From contig OZ022244.1 of assembly GCA_963978895.1 (NCBI GenBank), positions 26,834,898 through 26,898,897 of the forward strand: 64,000 bases of DNA, written 5' to 3'. The DNA comes from Erpobdella octoculata (Eukaryota; Annelida; Clitellata; Hirudinida; Erpobdellidae). The notes under the pieces were generated by a model. That model saw nothing but the letters and a program-made list of their open reading frames with translations. It was not told the DNA's origin and made no database searches. Below are positions 61,257 through 64,000 of this stretch, one piece after another. The position numbers and the translations under genes were made by a program. Position 1 is the first letter of the stretch; each line of letters starts with the position of its first letter.

Positions 61257-64000
61257 CTTTCACTGTACGCAAATCTTGCAAGTTAAATTTAACCAGCTTT
61301 TTGACTAGATAGGAAGATGAAACTTTCAGTATAGCTTTATATTGGATGACAACACATGATTCAATCAAAAAAAATTAATTTGAACATTTTTCGTATTTCT
61401 AAATCGAGTGTAGTTGAAAAACTCGTTTTTTCCTTTACTTGTTTATTTTAAAACTGAGCAAGTGAAGCATTTAAAGACACTTTTTAAAAACTAGTCTTAA
61501 CCCAATTATCCGACTTATCCCAATTTTCCGACACACTATAAATCGAAAATATTTAATTAAATTAAATCTAGCCATGGGAAAAATTCACAGAAAGACTATC
61601 ACCAAAATTGAACATGTGTGCACAATTTCAGAATTATTGGATAACAAGAAGGGGTTCAAAATTGGGAAATTAATAATAGTCCGATTATGGGTCCGATTAA
61701 CGTGACGAAGCAAGTTAAGATAGGACTAGTAACAAGTGAGGCATTTAAAAACACTTTTTAAAAACTAGGTAGTCTTATCCCAATTATCCGACTTATCCCA
61801 ATTATCCGACACTCATTATAAATCAAACATATTTAAATTAAATTAAATCTAGCCATGGGAAAAATCAGCAAAAATTCAGAAAAATACTATCACCAAAATT
61901 AAACATATGTGCAAAATTTCAGAATTATTGGATAACAAGAAAGGGTTCAAAATTTGGAAATTAAAAATAGTCCGATTATGGGTCCGATTAACGTGACGAA
62001 GCAAGCTAAGATAGGACTAGTAAAAAACGGCGGAAACTTAATTGCCAGCCTAATATCAGTGTCGGTAAGACACATATGCACAAACAGAAACGATAAACAT
62101 GAAATAACTCAGTAAAAATGACACTTCGCTTTGTAATGTCAAATAATAGCAAACAACCTTGTTTTCATTGTCGGACTTTTTTGCCTTCAGTACCTCAGGA
62201 GCTATATATTCGGATGTCCCACAGAAACTGTAGGCCATATCAGTTAACTTTCTGGCAAATCCAAAGTCACCTAACTGAATTATTATATATAGGAACGGAT
62301 TCTAATTAGTAATAATTTTTTTATGTTATTTTTATCACTATTTTTATGAACTGCCTTACTATAAAAAAATTAAACAAAACAATAAACAAAATTGTCTAAA
62401 TTATATAACTAAGAACATTTCGTAGGACTGGAGAGTTTTACTTCCACCCCTTCCACCTTTCAGCATTTTTTCTTGTTTTTATCAGAATTTCATAACATTT
62501 CATTAAAGTTATTTCACCTTAACGTATCCTGATGAATCGATCAAAAGGTTTTCCGGTTTGAGGTCTCTGTATATGACATCCAGACTGTGAAGAAACTCCA
62601 ACGCCATCACAACTTGAGCCGCATAGAATCGAGTCATTAATTCACTGCGAGATGAAATATTTAATTATATTGGTTATCTTAGTAATTCTTTAGAGGATGA
62701 TAATAATGCATAATAATATAGTAATAATATCACAGATCTAATGGCACTATCCTACTTATGGAGTTTACAGTGTCAGAATTGGTTCAGACATGTGAATGAA
62801 GATGTTAAATAATACAATCAACATCTTATATTACAAATTAAAGTACGTGTCATCCATGGCACTGCTAAACATAAAATACTATCTAACAAAGTTAACAAAT
62901 AATGAATTAAATTAGTTCTCATTATTGGGTTATTTACAATCTTTTAATCAAATAATATTTTTTGCATTATTGGGTTATTTACAATCTTTTACATTGATTA
63001 CAAAAAAATTAAGAAATTTACGAAAGAATTTTCTTCTTATAGAGTAAATGATAGAGGTCACCTCCTTCCATGTATTCCATCACAAAGTAGAGATTAACTT
63101 TATCCTGTGCATACAAATTCAATTTTAAAAAAATTTATTATTGAGAAAAATAAACTTAATAAATAATAAATTTGAATTCATTAAATCAGTCTCAAATCAG
63201 ATAAACTTTAAGAACATTGAAAGTTACATAAATCTATGGATTTCCAAGCATATACGTTGAACTAAACATATTTGTTTTATTGTAGCAAAAGCAAGAAAGC
63301 AAGCACGACCAGTGGCGAGTTAATATAGGGGATTTAAAAAAAATTATTTAATGAAACAACTAACCATAAAGTAGTATTTCAATTTTATTATAAAAGGATG
63401 ATCGATTGCTAGTAGAAGTCGTTTTTCATTTCTTGTGTGTTCCACTTCCTCTTTTTCAATGAGCTTAATTTAATTTTTTTATATAAACATTTATTAATAA
63501 AATTAATTTCTTTATGTCATTGTTTATATATCATAAATTAAAATATTTAATGAAAACATCAATGGTATGTAAGAAAGAAATAATATCGAAAAAAATATTG
63601 CATTTTAAAGTTAAATTTGTGAATTTGAGAAAGTTACTTTTGCTTTGTTGATCACTTTAATTGCACAGACAAGTTCTGATTCTTTGTGCTTCGTCAACCC
63701 AACTTTTCCAAATCCTCCGGAACCAATGGTTTTAATCCAGTTGAATTTATCCATGGAAAGCTTAACGTCCTGGAACGTTAGGATGGTTTTGCAAAGACAA
63801 ATACATTTTGCAGAAAAATTTCAGCTTAATGATATTTCTGAAAATTGGCATTACTCAATATATGTCTGTGGCTTAAATTGGTATAAACTTCAAGATTAGT
63901 TTATATAAAATGAAGAGTTCCACATGAAAGAACAATGAAATCCGATTGGCACCTTTATGTTACGATAAAACAACGTGAATATTCATAAAATGCTTCTTGC
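60244..64000 (-). CDS. divergent PKA-type kinase, 5' end outside window
   Basis: AGC-family Ser/Thr kinase; eight exons in the window: 63769-63638, 63463-63365, 63104-63022, 62644-62518, 62274-62158, 60893-60771, 60628-60464, 60366-60244 (stop TAA). Lengths 132,99,83,127,117,123,165,123 match the PKA gene at 11483 exon for exon, except a 7-aa insertion (KAKKSDNEN region) after the activation loop. Core motifs are present: [32 protein letters not shown]. Changed sites: activation loop [13 protein letters not shown], so PKA Trp196 is Tyr, Thr197 is Ser and Pro202 is Ser; GGE127 is GGD. The tail lacks the FDDY motif but ends FLNF. The first coding exon(s), equivalent to EQES/62-nt exon, lie beyond 64000. 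Catalysis is expected; classical control by R subunit or PKI is doubtful (inference). A PKG or PRKX relative is less likely given exon identity. Confidence 0.93.
61143..62053. mobile_element. mariner-type MITE, 911 bp, in kinase intron
   Basis: Terminal inverted repeats: left TTAGGTTGGCAACTAAGTTC, right (reverse complement) TTAGGCTGGCAATTAAGTTT, matching about 28 of 33 bases over their length and flanked by TA on both sides (61141-61142 and 62054-62055). The TTAGGTTGGCAACTAAGT start is typical of mariner elements. No transposase frame is present. The interior holds a (TG)n tract (61198-61255) and a ~275-bp tandem duplication (from ~61459 and ~61732). Confidence 0.88.
61198..61255. repeat. (TG)n microsatellite inside the mariner element
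   Basis: About 28 TG dinucleotides with one TAT interruption, near the left terminal repeat. Confidence 0.95.
63298..63350 (+). repeat. short Helitron-like fragment in kinase intron
   Basis: CGACCAGTGGCGAGTTAATATAGG with GGATTTAAAAA resembles the left edge of the block at 57790-57826 (GACTGGCTGTGAAGTTAATATAAGG). Only about 40 bp match, so the call is tentative. Confidence 0.3.

Overview
The window is animal nuclear DNA. It is AT-rich, carries long simple-sequence arrays, and its genes are split by many short introns with mostly GT-AG borders. The gene content (a myoinhibitory-peptide/sex-peptide-type GPCR, PKA catalytic subunits, an N-recognin E3 ligase, FIGNL1), an ancestral intron-rich structure, and the repeat types (tRNA-derived SINE, Helitron end, mariner MITE) suggest a bilaterian invertebrate, most likely a spiralian such as an annelid. 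The phylum is inference. There are no prokaryotic features and no CRISPR.

Layout. 1-5,436: intergenic, with a ~29-bp array, a ~590-bp (ATGT)n tract and a tRNA-like remnant. 5,521-8,211 (+): two-exon peptide GPCR. 8,212-11,482: intergenic, with SINE-like remnants and an (AAT)n tract. 11,483-16,966 (-): ten-exon PKA catalytic subunit, 368 aa. About 17,000-29,700: roughly 12.7 kb without a recognisable gene, rich in satellites, with a Helitron 3' terminus at 18,233. 29,727-49,844 (-): UBR1/UBR2-type N-recognin ubiquitin ligase in about 49 coding exons, about 1,837 aa by my splicing. 50,773-56,077 (+): FIGNL1 AAA ATPase in 18 exons, 655 aa, divergent from the ligase across 928 bp. 56,078-60,243: intergenic, with a SINE and a Helitron-like block carrying a small basic ORF. 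60,244-63,769 and beyond the window edge (-): a second, divergent PKA-type kinase with a mariner MITE in one intron.

How the genes relate. They do not form one pathway. The two kinases share exon lengths and phases almost exactly, so they are paralogues from an intron-preserving duplication; they lie about 43 kb apart on the same strand with the ligase and FIGNL1 between them. The second has changed the activation loop and lost the C-tail gating motif that typify PKA.

Exon borders were read by eye from reading-frame continuity, splice dinucleotides and remembered family sequence; no alignment was run. The joint between ligase exons 42 and 44 is unresolved. I found no convincing new multi-gene system. 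The best novelty candidates are the divergent PKA paralogue, the atypical PKA N-terminus, recent tandem duplications that copied splice donors, and the basic ORF inside the Helitron-like block.
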